A stretch of DNA of 50,772 nt from Saccoglossus kowalevskii (taxonomy: Eukaryota; Hemichordata; Enteropneusta; Harrimaniidae): positions 105,543 through 156,314 of the forward strand of contig NW_003132853.1 of assembly GCF_000003605.2 (NCBI RefSeq). Reading direction: 5' to 3'. Numbering within the stretch: the stretch's first letter is position 1; each line of letters begins with the position of its first letter. Positions 11,731-22,700 of this stretch are shown here, in pieces. A program made the translations under genes and the position numbers. The notes beneath the pieces were generated by a model. That model saw nothing but the letters and a program-made list of their open reading frames with translations. It did no database searches and was not told the origin of the DNA.

Positions 11731-12217
11731 CAAACAAGCGTCTACCCATGAGCCTTTGCGTTTTTAGCGTGTGTTGTTATCGTCGCTTGGGACTCAATTC
11801 TCGCGCGTGCGCTCTAAGCCCGGTAACTTGTGAATAGAAGGTGTGGTACGTTCGTGAAAAAGTAGTTTCAGTCACTTCCACGGCACTCTGACATTTTTAT
11901 CTAGCGAGTGGTCATAACATTTGAGTATTTCTCAATTCATTTCAACAAATTTTATATATATATTGAGTGATTCACACTGCTGGAACATGGTTACTAAAAA
12001 AAACTATCCCTGACTGAAAATAGCATTTACTGAGTGTAATTCGCAGTTTTTCAGCAAACAGTGTATGTATTGTGTCGAGTAATGTGAAACTTGTTATAAT
12101 AGATAAAATATTGCATACTTCAAATATAAGTGTTGTTATTTTTGTGGGATAGTGGGTGTGAGTGATGTATGGCAGATGTGATTGTCATGGTGGATGTCTG
12201 TTCGATGTGATAAAATA

Positions 12218-12392
12218 AATAACACATGGTCATTCGGGCAATATCACGATTTGTTGTCTGCCCTCGGGCCGTTGGTCGTAACCATATTATTGATGATGCA
12301 TTCGGCTCTGGCATGATCAATATTATAGTCATGACCACTGTTCCTTGGGCAGGCAACAAATCGTGATATTGCCCTCACAAACATGTGTTATT
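12218..12392. mobile_element. Foldback (palindromic) element, 175 bp
   Basis: The sequence is an imperfect palindrome over its full length. The outer arms share AATAACACATG and GGGCAATATCACGATTTGTT, and the inner arms pair around TGATGATGC against GCATGATCA with a loop of about 11 bases. As RNA or single-stranded DNA it would form one long hairpin. It is probably a foldback MITE. Its right end abuts the minisatellite that starts at about 12393. Confidence 0.75.
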
Positions 12393-13797
12393 ATGTGGCC
12401 ACGTGAATAGGGGGGAAATGGCAGAAGCAGGCGGTTATGTCAGGTGTCGGCCACGTGAATAGAGGAAATGGCAGAAGCAGGCGGTTATGTCAGGTGTTGG
12501 TCACGTGATTAGGGGAAATGGCAGAAGCAGGCAGTTATGTCAGGTGATGGTCACGTGTAAAGAGAAAATGGCAGAAGCAGGTGGTTATGTCAGGTGTTGG
12601 TCACGTGAATAGATAGAGGAAATGGCAGAAGCAGGCGGTTATGTCAGGTGTTGGTCACGTGTATAGAGGAAATGGCAGAAGCAGGCGGTTACGTCAGGTG
12701 TCAGTCACGTGTATAGGGGAAATGGCAGAAGCAGGCGGTTATGTCAGGTGTTGGTCACGTGAATAGGGGAAATAGCAGAAGCAGGCGGTTATGTCAGGTG
12801 TTGGCCACGTGAATAGAGGAAATGGCAGAAGCAGGCGGTTGTGTCAGGTGTTGGTCACGTGAATAGATAGAGGAAATGGCAGAAGCAGGCGGTTATGTCA
12901 GGTGTCAGTCACGTGTATAGAGGAAATGGCAGAAGCAGGCGGTTATGTCAGGTGTTGGTCACGTGAATAGAGGAAATGGCAGAATCAGGCGGTTATGTCA
13001 GGTGTTGGTCACGTGAATAGATAGAGAAAATGGCAGAAGCAGGCAGTTATGTCAGGTGTTGGTCACGTGTATAGAGGAAATGGCAGAAGCAGGCGGTTAT
13101 GTCAGGTGTTGGTCACGTGAATAGGGGAAATGGTAGAAGCAGGCAGTTATGTCAGGTGTTGGTCACGTGTATAGAGGAAATGGCAGAAGCAGGCGGTTAT
13201 GTCAGGTGTCAGTCACGTGTATAGAGGAAATTGCAGAAGCAGGCAGTTATGTCAGGTGTTGGTCACGTGTATAGAGAAAATGGCAGAAGCAGGCGGTTAT
13301 GTCAGGTGTCGGTCACGTGTATAGAGGAAATGGCAGAAGTAGGCGGTTATGTCAGGTGTTGGTCACGTGTATAGAGAAAATGTCACAAGTAGGCGGTTAT
13401 GTCATGTGTTGGTCACGTGTATAGAGGAAATGGCAGAAGCAGGCGGTTATGTCAGATGTTGGCCACGTGAATAAAGGGAATGGCAGAAGCAGGCGGTTAT
13501 GTCAGGTGTCCGTCACGTGAATAGGGGAAATAGCAGAAGCAGGCGGTTATGTCAGGTGTTGGCCACGTGAATAGAGGAAATGGCAGAAGCAGGCGGTTAT
13601 GTCAGGTGTCGGTGACGTGTATAGAGGAAATGGCAGAAGCAGGCGGTTATGTCAGGTGTCGGTCACGTGAATAGGGGAAATGGCAGAAGCAGGCGGTCAT
13701 GTCAGGTGTCAGTCACGTGTATAGAGGAAATGGCAGAAGCAGGCGATTATGTCATGTGTCGGTCACGTGAATAGGGGAAATGACAGGCGTCTTCTTT
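12393..13797. repeat. 50-bp minisatellite, about 28 copies, two E-boxes per unit
   Basis: The unit reads GGTCACGTG, ATAGAGGAAATGGCAGAAGC, AGGCGGTTATGTCAGGTGTT. Most units are exactly 50 bases. Three (near 12601, 12851 and 13011) are 54, through duplication of ATAG. CACGTG is intact in nearly all units (one has GACGTG near 13611), and CAGGTG lies 11 bases before it, measured start to start. Diverged remnants with GGTCACGTG continue to about 13903. Confidence 0.95.
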
Positions 13798-13990
13798 ATA
13801 TGTCGGTCACGTGGACGTTAACATCGCAGCAACAAACGGTGCCGGTTACGTGGGCGGAAAAACTGCAGTAGCCAACGTCTTTGTCGGGTGTCGGTCACGT
13901 GATTTGGTCGATAAAACAACCACACCAATATGTATTATCACAATGTATAGACGGGCAAAATCAGAGTTTGTTTTCGTTTATCTAAAACCC
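13798..13990. repeat. Degenerate edge of the minisatellite
   Basis: Carries GGTCACGTGGACG, GGTTACGTGGGCGG and GGTGTCGGTCACGTGATTT at irregular spacing. This could be the unexpanded ancestral sequence or decayed units. The 60-codon open frame here has no recognisable content. Confidence 0.4.
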
Positions 13991-14602
13991 TAATTAAGAA
14001 ATCAATAGATCATTAATCGATCACAATTAGCCAACTAGCCACTCAATTTCACTGTACTTTGAACAAAATTATTGCCTCTTGTACTGACTTTCCCAATTGC
14101 CCGAAAGACATCGTGCATTTACTGCCTATATTAATACTACGCAGCTTGAAAATATACCAATGTGTGTGTAAGTTATACAAATAAGAGTTGTTTTCTGGCT
14201 GCTGGCTTGGAGGGCACTGAAAGAAAAGTAAACAATGATTACAATGTTTTCCAGTGTGCTCATCTTTACTATGTAGCTACGACGTTTTACTAAAGAACAC
14301 AATGCTTGTGCATATACAAGAAACATTCGAATTTCAAAATTATCATTTTTTTTTAAATTAGTAAAAATGTATTAGTAAGTTGTAGCGTCTGTCTTTCTTG
14401 TTATTTCTTGTTAAACCGCATTGTCCCGATATGTGCGGAAAATAGTTATGTAACACACAATCGAACGGATATTATACAATTGATCGCGGTTACAAAGCGA
14501 TTCTCAAAAAATGAAATGGAAAATGCACCATCACTTTTTTTTTTCTGAATTACGAATACTATATTTCCACCCAATTGTAACACATTTTCAAATTTTGATT
14601 AA

Positions 14603-14730
14603 TAAAGCAATATAGTTGTCGTGCTACGCCGTTTGCGTTCGAATTTCATGTAAACAGGTTGGTATGTTACAAGCGTTTATACGTCGCATGAATCCACATC
14701 GAACAGGACCGAAACATCTGAGTGAACGCA
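14603..14730 (+). mobile_element. MITE-like repeat, copy C (diverged)
   Basis: Has GTTCGAATTTCATGTAAAC and ACATCGAACAG at the same spacing as copies A and D, but its ends are poorly conserved. As with copy B, an AGAGGGACTGTGA block lies about 60 bases further on, here in inverted orientation. Confidence 0.55.
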
Positions 14731-14785
14731 TCGAGACGATTCACACGGGAGTTTAATCACCGATGCGGACTGATCCAATATAACT

Positions 14786-14828
14786 GATCACAGTCCCTCT
14801 ATCACTGGTCTGGAAACGCCTATTGTTT
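14786..14828 (-). repeat. Inverted copy of the AGAGGGACTGTGA repeat
   Basis: The reverse complement shows GGCGTTTCCAGACCAGTGAT followed by AGAGGGACTGTGAT, matching 8462-8497 at most positions. Confidence 0.55.
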
Positions 14829-14829
14829 T

Positions 14830-17440
14830 ACGTGTGAATCGGCGGGATGAGTGGGCTAACGCTTGAAACGGCTTCCCGCGAAGCGCGGTACTATACTGTT
14901 GATAGCTTCGAGATACATCGCGTTCAGTGCTGTGATCTATTTTTTAACGTTTCCAGAACATATTCGATACCGTATACAAAATTTTTTTACCATAGTTGAT
15001 TCGTAACGTCTTTATTTTTAAGGAGAGTATGTTTCGTTGTATACAATATGTTGATGCTCGACGTTTTCTTGTGTGAAATTATGTCTTTTTCACCTTTTGT
15101 AAACTGTGCCATGACTTGTAAACTGACTCGTTTTTCTGTTCCTCTCATTAACGGTACATTCTTGACAACATGACAACATTTGTGTTTTTGTTAGATTTGA
15201 AATACGTTTAGCACAATGGTCATGTTGAATATACGATTTTGATGATTGTTCGTTCAAAAATGACACTTATTTTTAAGAAGTAAACGGCGTAGTTAAAAAC
15301 AAAATGGCCGGTCCCAGTTACGATGTTGTACACATTTTACTTCGGTAATTTTTTTTCTGCTTATTTTGTTTTTCAGGCATATTAATTGCAACAACTATGT
15401 ATATCGGCAACACAATCAATTGAAATACTGTTTAATGTCACAAGATGTATGATTTTTGGGTCTTGGTTTTGCACGTCATTGTATTCACGACGGCGCCATT
15501 TTGGATCACATCATTCTCTCAGTCGTATACTAGTAACGCTAATTTCTGTTCCGACTACAAGGGAATGGGGTGATTCTCCAAATCCATTTTTATTTGGTGG
15601 TTAAAGAAACTACTTTAGAGGGACTGTGAACTGATCTATAATCCAATTTGAAGCTTAACCAAAGTAATGACTCTTTCTCATGACCGTGTTAGTCCAGATT
15701 GCACATACTTTTGTTTTCTGCAAAACAAGTGTTCTCAGCGACAACTGTTTAAAAGCAACGCGGTATTATATTTAATTGTATGTGTGTTTTAAAAATGATG
15801 CTTGGAGGGCTTCGTGTCAAGGTCATGGCCATTGTAAGGTTTCTGTGAACGGCCGTTTCACTTGATCCCCACGTTCACAGTCGTGGGATCTATTTGATCC
15901 CTGTGGGGTGAGACAGCTGTACGTCATTGGCATATACCATTACGATATTAGGGGCGAATGGCTTATCGTCAGGATACTTGCGTGTAAATATTTAAAGTCG
16001 GTAGTAATAAATTATTGTAATGATTTGGATCCCAATTTCAGTTTTTAAATTTTGTAATCAGTACTTTTTAGGAACAAGTATGGAGTGTGGGTGGAGAGAA
16101 TGCTTTGTTATGTCATTGAAAGGAGCACACTAATGGGACGAGACTAGATTTGTTTAGGGTTATAACGTAATTACATGTGAACAATTTACAAAGGTAGAAC
16201 GTAGTCACCGTGAAAAATGATTCTGATTGATATTACGCCTACAATAGTAATATAACAATAGTTACGGAAATGATTTCCGCGAAAGCATTGGGAGTCAAAT
16301 TAGAATGTTATCAACCATATTTATATAAAAAAAGTTTGAAAAATAAAAATTGCTTATTAAATTTATAAATCACAATGGTATGTTAAAACAGTGGTTATTG
16401 GCATTAGGAAGGCACGTTTGTTGAATTTCTACGGATTGCAGACAGCCAGAAACGTGTTATAATTGCTTGAATCGGCGTTTACAATGCAATGAAAAGGGTT
16501 TGTGTGTGCCAATCACGATACAGTAACATATGTCAGCAAATCAAATGCGAAATAAAATAGCTAATTAATTCAGAATTGTAAATCCCAAGCACATGACTTT
16601 GGTAGTGAGTGCGCCCCCAACATTGGTGTTTTTTTTTCTTCTCTAAAATAGAAAATGCAAGTAACGCCACTAACTTTTGTTGAAAGACACATGTTTGTGT
16701 GGTTACATGTTCAAATGACGATTTACTATCAGGAGATTTTTACTCAACGATAACAACATACAGATACATTTTAGAAAGCCAAAATTATAATTGTTTCACA
16801 ACTTCTAGAGCGCTCTTTCGCTATAGATCAGTTGTTTTTCTTTCAGTGCCAGAAAAAAAAAACACCGTGTTATATTTTCATTCAGGCTAGCCTGTGGTCA
16901 TTCTTGATGAGATACCGTGGCGGGCGCGGGTCGACGTCCCTTTGCGATCCCGCCAAGCGATGACGAAGATCGGAGCCCGTGTGTGTTGATTGATTGGCAT
17001 TCAAGTTGCAAGCGAATGCTGGATAACACAAGAATAACCAATACTTCGAGACTGATGAAAATGTTAAGTATTGAATCGACGAGTGGTAAACAACGACCTT
17101 CGCCAAAAAATAAAACAACACGGAAGCGAAACAAAAATTACAATGTCGGTATCCGTTGCAGACGCCTCTGTGGGATGATGCATTCAACGAGCCGCACGGG
17201 GCGCTGAGTTGTCGGATCCATGCATTAACGCGGAAATCAGTCGACAACTGACATTCCGTCATCTAGTAATAGCTATTAGTGATCTGACTGACTACCATAT
17301 CACGTGATCACAGATACTCGTTCAAGTTCATAATATAATGTTATTAAAAATAGAATAAAATTATAGAAACTGTGTGAGCCGTTTCCGAATACAATTTTCT
17401 GTTATAGCACTCTAGAAATTCAAGGTCATCATCGTAAATT
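14830..17440. other. Gene-free stretch
   Basis: No gene is recognised. It includes the isolated AGAGGGACTGTGA block at 15617-15629. A GC-richer segment at 16915-17215 is open on both strands for more than 90 codons, but the only start on the + strand is GTG and no family motif is seen. Confidence 0.45.
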
Positions 17441-17619
17441 TACTCCGCCAAGTTCGTGATGAAAACTTGTGAGAAAATAACTATTTACTAATTCAGAAAT
17501 CAAATATCTACAATCTGTCAGCGACTAGGAACCCAATCATTAATGGGACACAGTCAGATGGTTTATTATAAACCTTTTAAATTAAACATTAGCTGATATT
17601 TTTTGTCATATGCGTGTTC

Positions 17620-17830
17620 ATTTCCAGATTTAGTGCGGCGGCGGATTTATTAGCGGCATATGGCAAGGCTGGGGTTGTGCGCCCTGCTGGTCTGACGGAT
17701 TGTAATGTACGACGTTGATAGGGATTCAGTCTATCTAGTTGGAGGAGATATTAACGAGCAGCCCCGTCCATTAATAGTAACATTGTGGTCACTGAATTAT
17801 TAAAAGGCTTTATCGGATGTGACTATTGTT
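17620..17830. promoter_or_regulatory. Candidate cis-regulatory segment
   Basis: This segment stands out from its surroundings by higher complexity and closely packed recognisable sites. These include a GCGGCGGCGG-type CpG cluster, CATTAATAG (homeodomain-like), TGTGGTCA (RUNX-like), GAATTATTAAAAGG and TTTATCGG. It has no open frame of note. The call rests on composition and motif density only. Confidence 0.2.
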
Positions 17831-19373
17831 TGTACCTATAGACGAGATCTGTGCCTTTAACGCATTGCAATTAGCAGTAGGGTTGTGCCTGATCTACGAC
17901 ACGTGCACGCGACGTGTTTCCCTGCCCCGGCTTTCAAGTTACAGCGCGATGACAGATCAGCGTGCGATACTAAAAACCGTTTATAGGCGACCGGGAAGTA
18001 ATTGGCGATGTGTGGCCTTTTGTGTGTAGTTCCCGACTCCTGCTGGAAATCACGATACGTTGTTGATCGTTCAATCCCTATCGAAATAGGAGATCTCTTA
18101 TGCTCCCCTCCCCTCAGGAATGATAAGCAGTGACTTCATTCCACTCCTAGTGTCGGTAGTAAGTTAAAAGTTTATTGAAAAACAAGAGTTCAATTCTTTT
18201 CCGTAATCAGTTTCGATGTTTTCTTATTATTTAACTACTAACATAATGAACAAAATTATAAACTATAAATGAGTGTCGATATATGTGTGTAATTCTTTAT
18301 GCCAAATTATTTTATAATTTTGGTGGATAACAGTCTTTTCTGAAATATATATTTTAAATTCTATAAGAAAATATTATTGTGCCGTACAGTTTCAGTTTCA
18401 AACTAAGTTAAGTTAGTTAGAATATCACTCAAAGTTGCAGTCCCATTTTGTATCATATGCAGTCCCCCTCCCCAGCACCTCCAATTGACTTTTCTAATCA
18501 CTATGAAAAATGATTATAATATCAGTTGGCATGGCAACAAATCCTGAAATATTGGAAAGTTAAAGCTAGCCTACACCGAAGGTCATGTGTAATCGCCAAA
18601 TGAAACATACTTTTCATAATTGCAATTATTCGAGGCCACTCTATACATTTTAGGACGGTTTTATTGGATATAATTTTTCCTGAGCTGTACTGTACAAAAT
18701 CCAATGCTCTCGCTCCCCGATTCTAGCAGGGAAATAAGGAGTACAACTTTGAAAAACAATCTTTGAAGACGGATGTTTTGTGGTTTATGTTAAACACAAT
18801 ATCGCGTGTAAATTACGGTATAGTCACGTGGTGAGATACGTACACAGGAAACAAAGAAATAAACTAATGAACGGTATGGTATTTATTCTACACGACGTGT
18901 AAAGCATGGTTGCATTCCCGTGGTTTACATCCAATATTACTCTGATTATTTCCACAAGTCCGCTGTCATCAAAGATGACGGAGCGGACCTATTCATATAG
19001 GTGATTGTCCGTCGCCAACAATAGAAAATATATTTTCGACTTCTTCTCGAAAACTACCAGCTGATTGCTTTGATATGTAATTACATTGGAGAAACTCCAT
19101 CACATTTGGTCATTTCGTGATGATGTCATTAATCCTTTATTTTTAGCAATTTTGGGGTAATCTTTAGTGAAAATGCAATTTTGCCTTTTGAAAACCGCTA
19201 CCTCAATTGATTTGATACTTTGATACCCTGTTGATTAGTTCTTTTTTGAAATATGTCCTTTTGTGACATAAAGGGTACACTCTTTCCTTCAACATACTAG
19301 TATCCAACAAAGCCAAGGTCACGTGTTTCCCTACTATAATGATGTATATATAGCTACGCATGCCTTTATTATT

Positions 19374-19437
19374 GCTCTGCTCTGCTCCTCTGCTCTGCTC
19401 TGCTCTGCCCTGCTCTGCTCTGCTCTGCTCTGCTCTG
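19374..19437. repeat. (CTCTG)n microsatellite
   Basis: About 12 copies of a pentanucleotide with one deletion and one substitution. It creates a spurious EQSRA repeat in a minus-strand open frame. Confidence 0.95.
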
Positions 19438-19565
19438 ATAACATTAAAGCTATTCACAGCACTCAAAAACGAGACATTAAGGCCAAGAACATCGCTGAAT
19501 AAAGAATGAAAAACTACGGTAACAATAATGAAATAGTATGATAAGTTTACGCATTTCGAGTGCTG

Positions 19566-19700
19566 TTTAAAGCGCAGTGGTCGTCGCGCAGCGTGTGTTC
19601 GAATTTCAGGTAAATAAACAATGTATTTTACACGCGTTGTATACGTTTCTATGAGTCCCATATCGAACAGAACGCGGCACGACGATCACCGCCCTTTAAA
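19566..19700 (+). mobile_element. MITE-like repeat, copy D, with intact ends
   Basis: Bounded by TTTAAA on both sides (19566-19571 and 19695-19700), a possible target-site duplication or part of the terminal repeat. Inside them are inverted repeats, GCGCAGTGGTCGTCGCG at left and the complement of GGGCGGTGATCGTCGTG at right. The core matches copy A nearly base for base. This copy best defines the family. Confidence 0.7.
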
Positions 19701-22700
19701 TACGGCTATTACGCATGATTATTTGCAAGGGGCTTATAAGAATCATGCGAAATACATTGTTGTTGAATAAAAAAAAATGTTAAAATAACTTGAAACCAGG
19801 AGATACCTATAACTAAATTAACTCTACAACAGTTACGTATATCTCAAAGAATGTGGTAGAGTTGTGTGGACATTTAAAATGTCTAGTCATCTGGATAGCA
19901 AACTGACAATTTGTTTTCTTTTATAATTCCCAATAACTAGTGCTGATTTTCTCCCTTTAACTAAAGGCTTCATAAAGCAGATGGACACACACCATTCGGC
20001 ACAATTAATAGTATAATAAAATTATATTCCCTTATAAAATCCAATCAACTTTTCTATTTTGTTGTTGTTGTGTTGTTGTGTAAACAAATTCACACATAAT
20101 TTCTAATATATTGTTGTAAGATGTCAGAGTTTAGAATTTGTCATTCAATAAGTCATTTTAATAACTCGAATTTGAAATAAAAACTTTGACTAAAGATGAG
20201 GATTTATGTAATGTTCATGTATGTTTAATTTGGCGAGGTTGCTGTCCTATATTTATAAACATTCGAATTGACTTCCTAAAGAGTATGACTTGATGGTAAA
20301 ATCATCATTGTCGCTTTCTGTTGCCATAGAATAGCGTCCCACCCCACTTATCAGTGTCGACCAGCCTCACACTGTTGCCTATGCTTGAGCTTTGTAAATA
20401 AAACGAAATCCATTAAAGAAGAAAAGTGTGATACTAGTACTTCTGTGACCCGCATATGGAAACAGTTTCTTTCCCGATGGCGCACGCGGATAAACGCGCG
20501 GCCGTCAATTTGAGAGTTGTGGCGGAAACGAGAAGCAAAAGATGTAAAAGATTACATCATGTTTTCCCGTTGCTTGGACACCGTCTCCCGGTGGCACTTA
20601 ACTGATCTACATAACAGTACGGTGTTTCCATTCATCCTTACTCCAAATTGCTTCTAGAAAAGCCCGGGGCCAGTAAAGCTGATCAGACCATTATCTACAT
20701 CTCGGACTCCTGCAACTATGCTTCAGTATAAGATGACTGTTGTTAATGATACCACGAAGAGACGCGCTTGATTCAACAAACTCATCGGGAGACCTCTGTT
20801 TCCAAGGGACACTGGTTGAACCGTACTGGAATGTCGAGCGACAGATGCGACGCCTTGTGACGGGTCGGTGGGTGGACCTGTTGCCGAGCAGGCTGCTGCA
20901 ACGACGGCAAAAGGCGGTAACTCAGGTGGGGGTAATACTCCTGAATAGTGTTTTATCTCATTCTTCAAAAAAAATTCCACACAATGTTATTACCAATAAT
21001 AATGATAACTGATGATATAGATGAAAAATACGTACGCAGTGCAGTGAATGTGAGGCCTAATTGTTGTTTTGCCTCACAGTGACAGCTAACATTTTAGCTA
21101 TTCCATAATTTCAAGATATAATATATTCTCACAATGAGATAGATCGTGCTATACCTAAATTAACGTTTTGTTAATTCATTCATAGAGCGAAATACAAAAT
21201 GGCGTGTAACTATTTCAATGTGTGTTTTCAGTGTAAATAAGGCGCCAGTTACAGACTTGCTTAAGAAACAGACGCAACGCCACCAAGTTTGCAAGCGGTG
21301 TGGAATCAGATAACATCTCAAAAAATAATGCAAAAAATAAATCATGTTTATATTTACATAAAATCCTGACGACTTCAAATAATTGTACATGATTGGCGTG
21401 CGTGTGAGTGTGCGTGGAGCCTCTAGTATATTTTGCCGCGAGTTGTTTCACTATTCAAAACGTTTATTTCGTCACATACTTCTATGGCGAAGATTCATCT
21501 TGAAATACGATACCCAAGAACATTTTTAGAAAAGACGTATCATTGCGGAAGTATTTCAAATTTGGGAACTGGGGGAGGGCTTTCGAGCCGGACACGGATG
21601 AGGGGGTGTATTTCATAACGACGACGGCGGACATTTCCGGTTATTGGACAGATTATTTTAACGTCAAGGTAAACCTATATAATGATGTGAATGGATTGAT
21701 GAAGCACTCTGAAGGCCAAACTGTTTCATGCTTCTTATATTAAATAATTAACATTAAGACGTCATTTTCATAGTAACAGTTACGGTTATAAGTCATCAAC
21801 GCCGCAAACGTGTTCGTATTTAGTCGTATTATAATGGATATATAGTGGGAATGCAATAATTTCAGATAACAAGTTCTTGATGTATAATCCAACAGCTCCG
21901 CTCCACATTTCAATTAAAGAACCGAAAATATCATTAGAAAATGAACAAATCTGAAAAAGGTCTACCTGAGGTACCTAAATGTATAACATCAAAGCAATCA
22001 GATTTGCGATTTTAACAAGAAGTTTAAAAAATCACCATTTACTAAAAATTACAAAAATATTCATCAACATTAGAGAATTGGGGATATCATCACGAAATGA
22101 ACAAATCTGAGATTGTGCAATGTTTTGCACATATTTAGGTATTTTTCTATAATTTCTTTGTTAACTTTGGACCAGATAAACCCATTTTTTTGTTGCCATA
22201 TAGTCTTGATTAAAATGTTGAAACACTCTTTAGTCTTGCATTGATTACTATTTTAATTAGCAGATGACGTAGCAGAATGAGATAGTGTATTGTTATTGAA
22301 TTCTAATTAATGTGTCCCCAGCGAGACTAGATCGAGTGTGCACTCGATTTCTGTATTTTACACATATGCGTTTACGGAATTTATTGCATACACGAGGACA
22401 AAATTCCGCGAAAGTCACTGAAAACTGCTGTTGAGACCAAATTGTATTATGATTTATCATAAAACAAAAATATTGACTCTGCAACACACAATAGTATTAG
22501 TTTGACCTCATTACCTTTGACCCCATTCCCCCACGTGCAGTTCATTCAACTTTTATTTTACGTACCACAGCAGCGCGCATGCGTATTAGAGAATTTAAGG
22601 ATGAGCGCGACTAAACGGTAAGGAGTATGGAAACTTTGAAAGCAATGCAAAATCTTTTTCTGTGAGATATTTTTCTAGCATCGAGTAATGACAAAGAGAA

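Noticed and set aside
12393-13797. CRISPR-like array of regularly spaced repeats
   Set aside because: Units are contiguous 50-bp tandem copies without unique spacers, in animal DNA.
16917-17207. 96-codon + strand frame overlapping 126- and 78-codon minus-strand frames
   Set aside because: Its only early start is GTG, both strands are open because of local base composition, and no motif or splice context supports any of the frames.
19203-19661. 152-codon minus-strand frame with a Glu-Gln-Ser-Arg-Ala repeat
   Set aside because: The repeat is the (CTCTG)n microsatellite read through, and the frame ends inside MITE copy D.
20723-21012. Frames of 85-90 codons open on both strands
   Set aside because: They look like a GC-richer segment; there is no recognisable domain, and the minus-strand product is low-complexity. 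A missed exon cannot be fully excluded.
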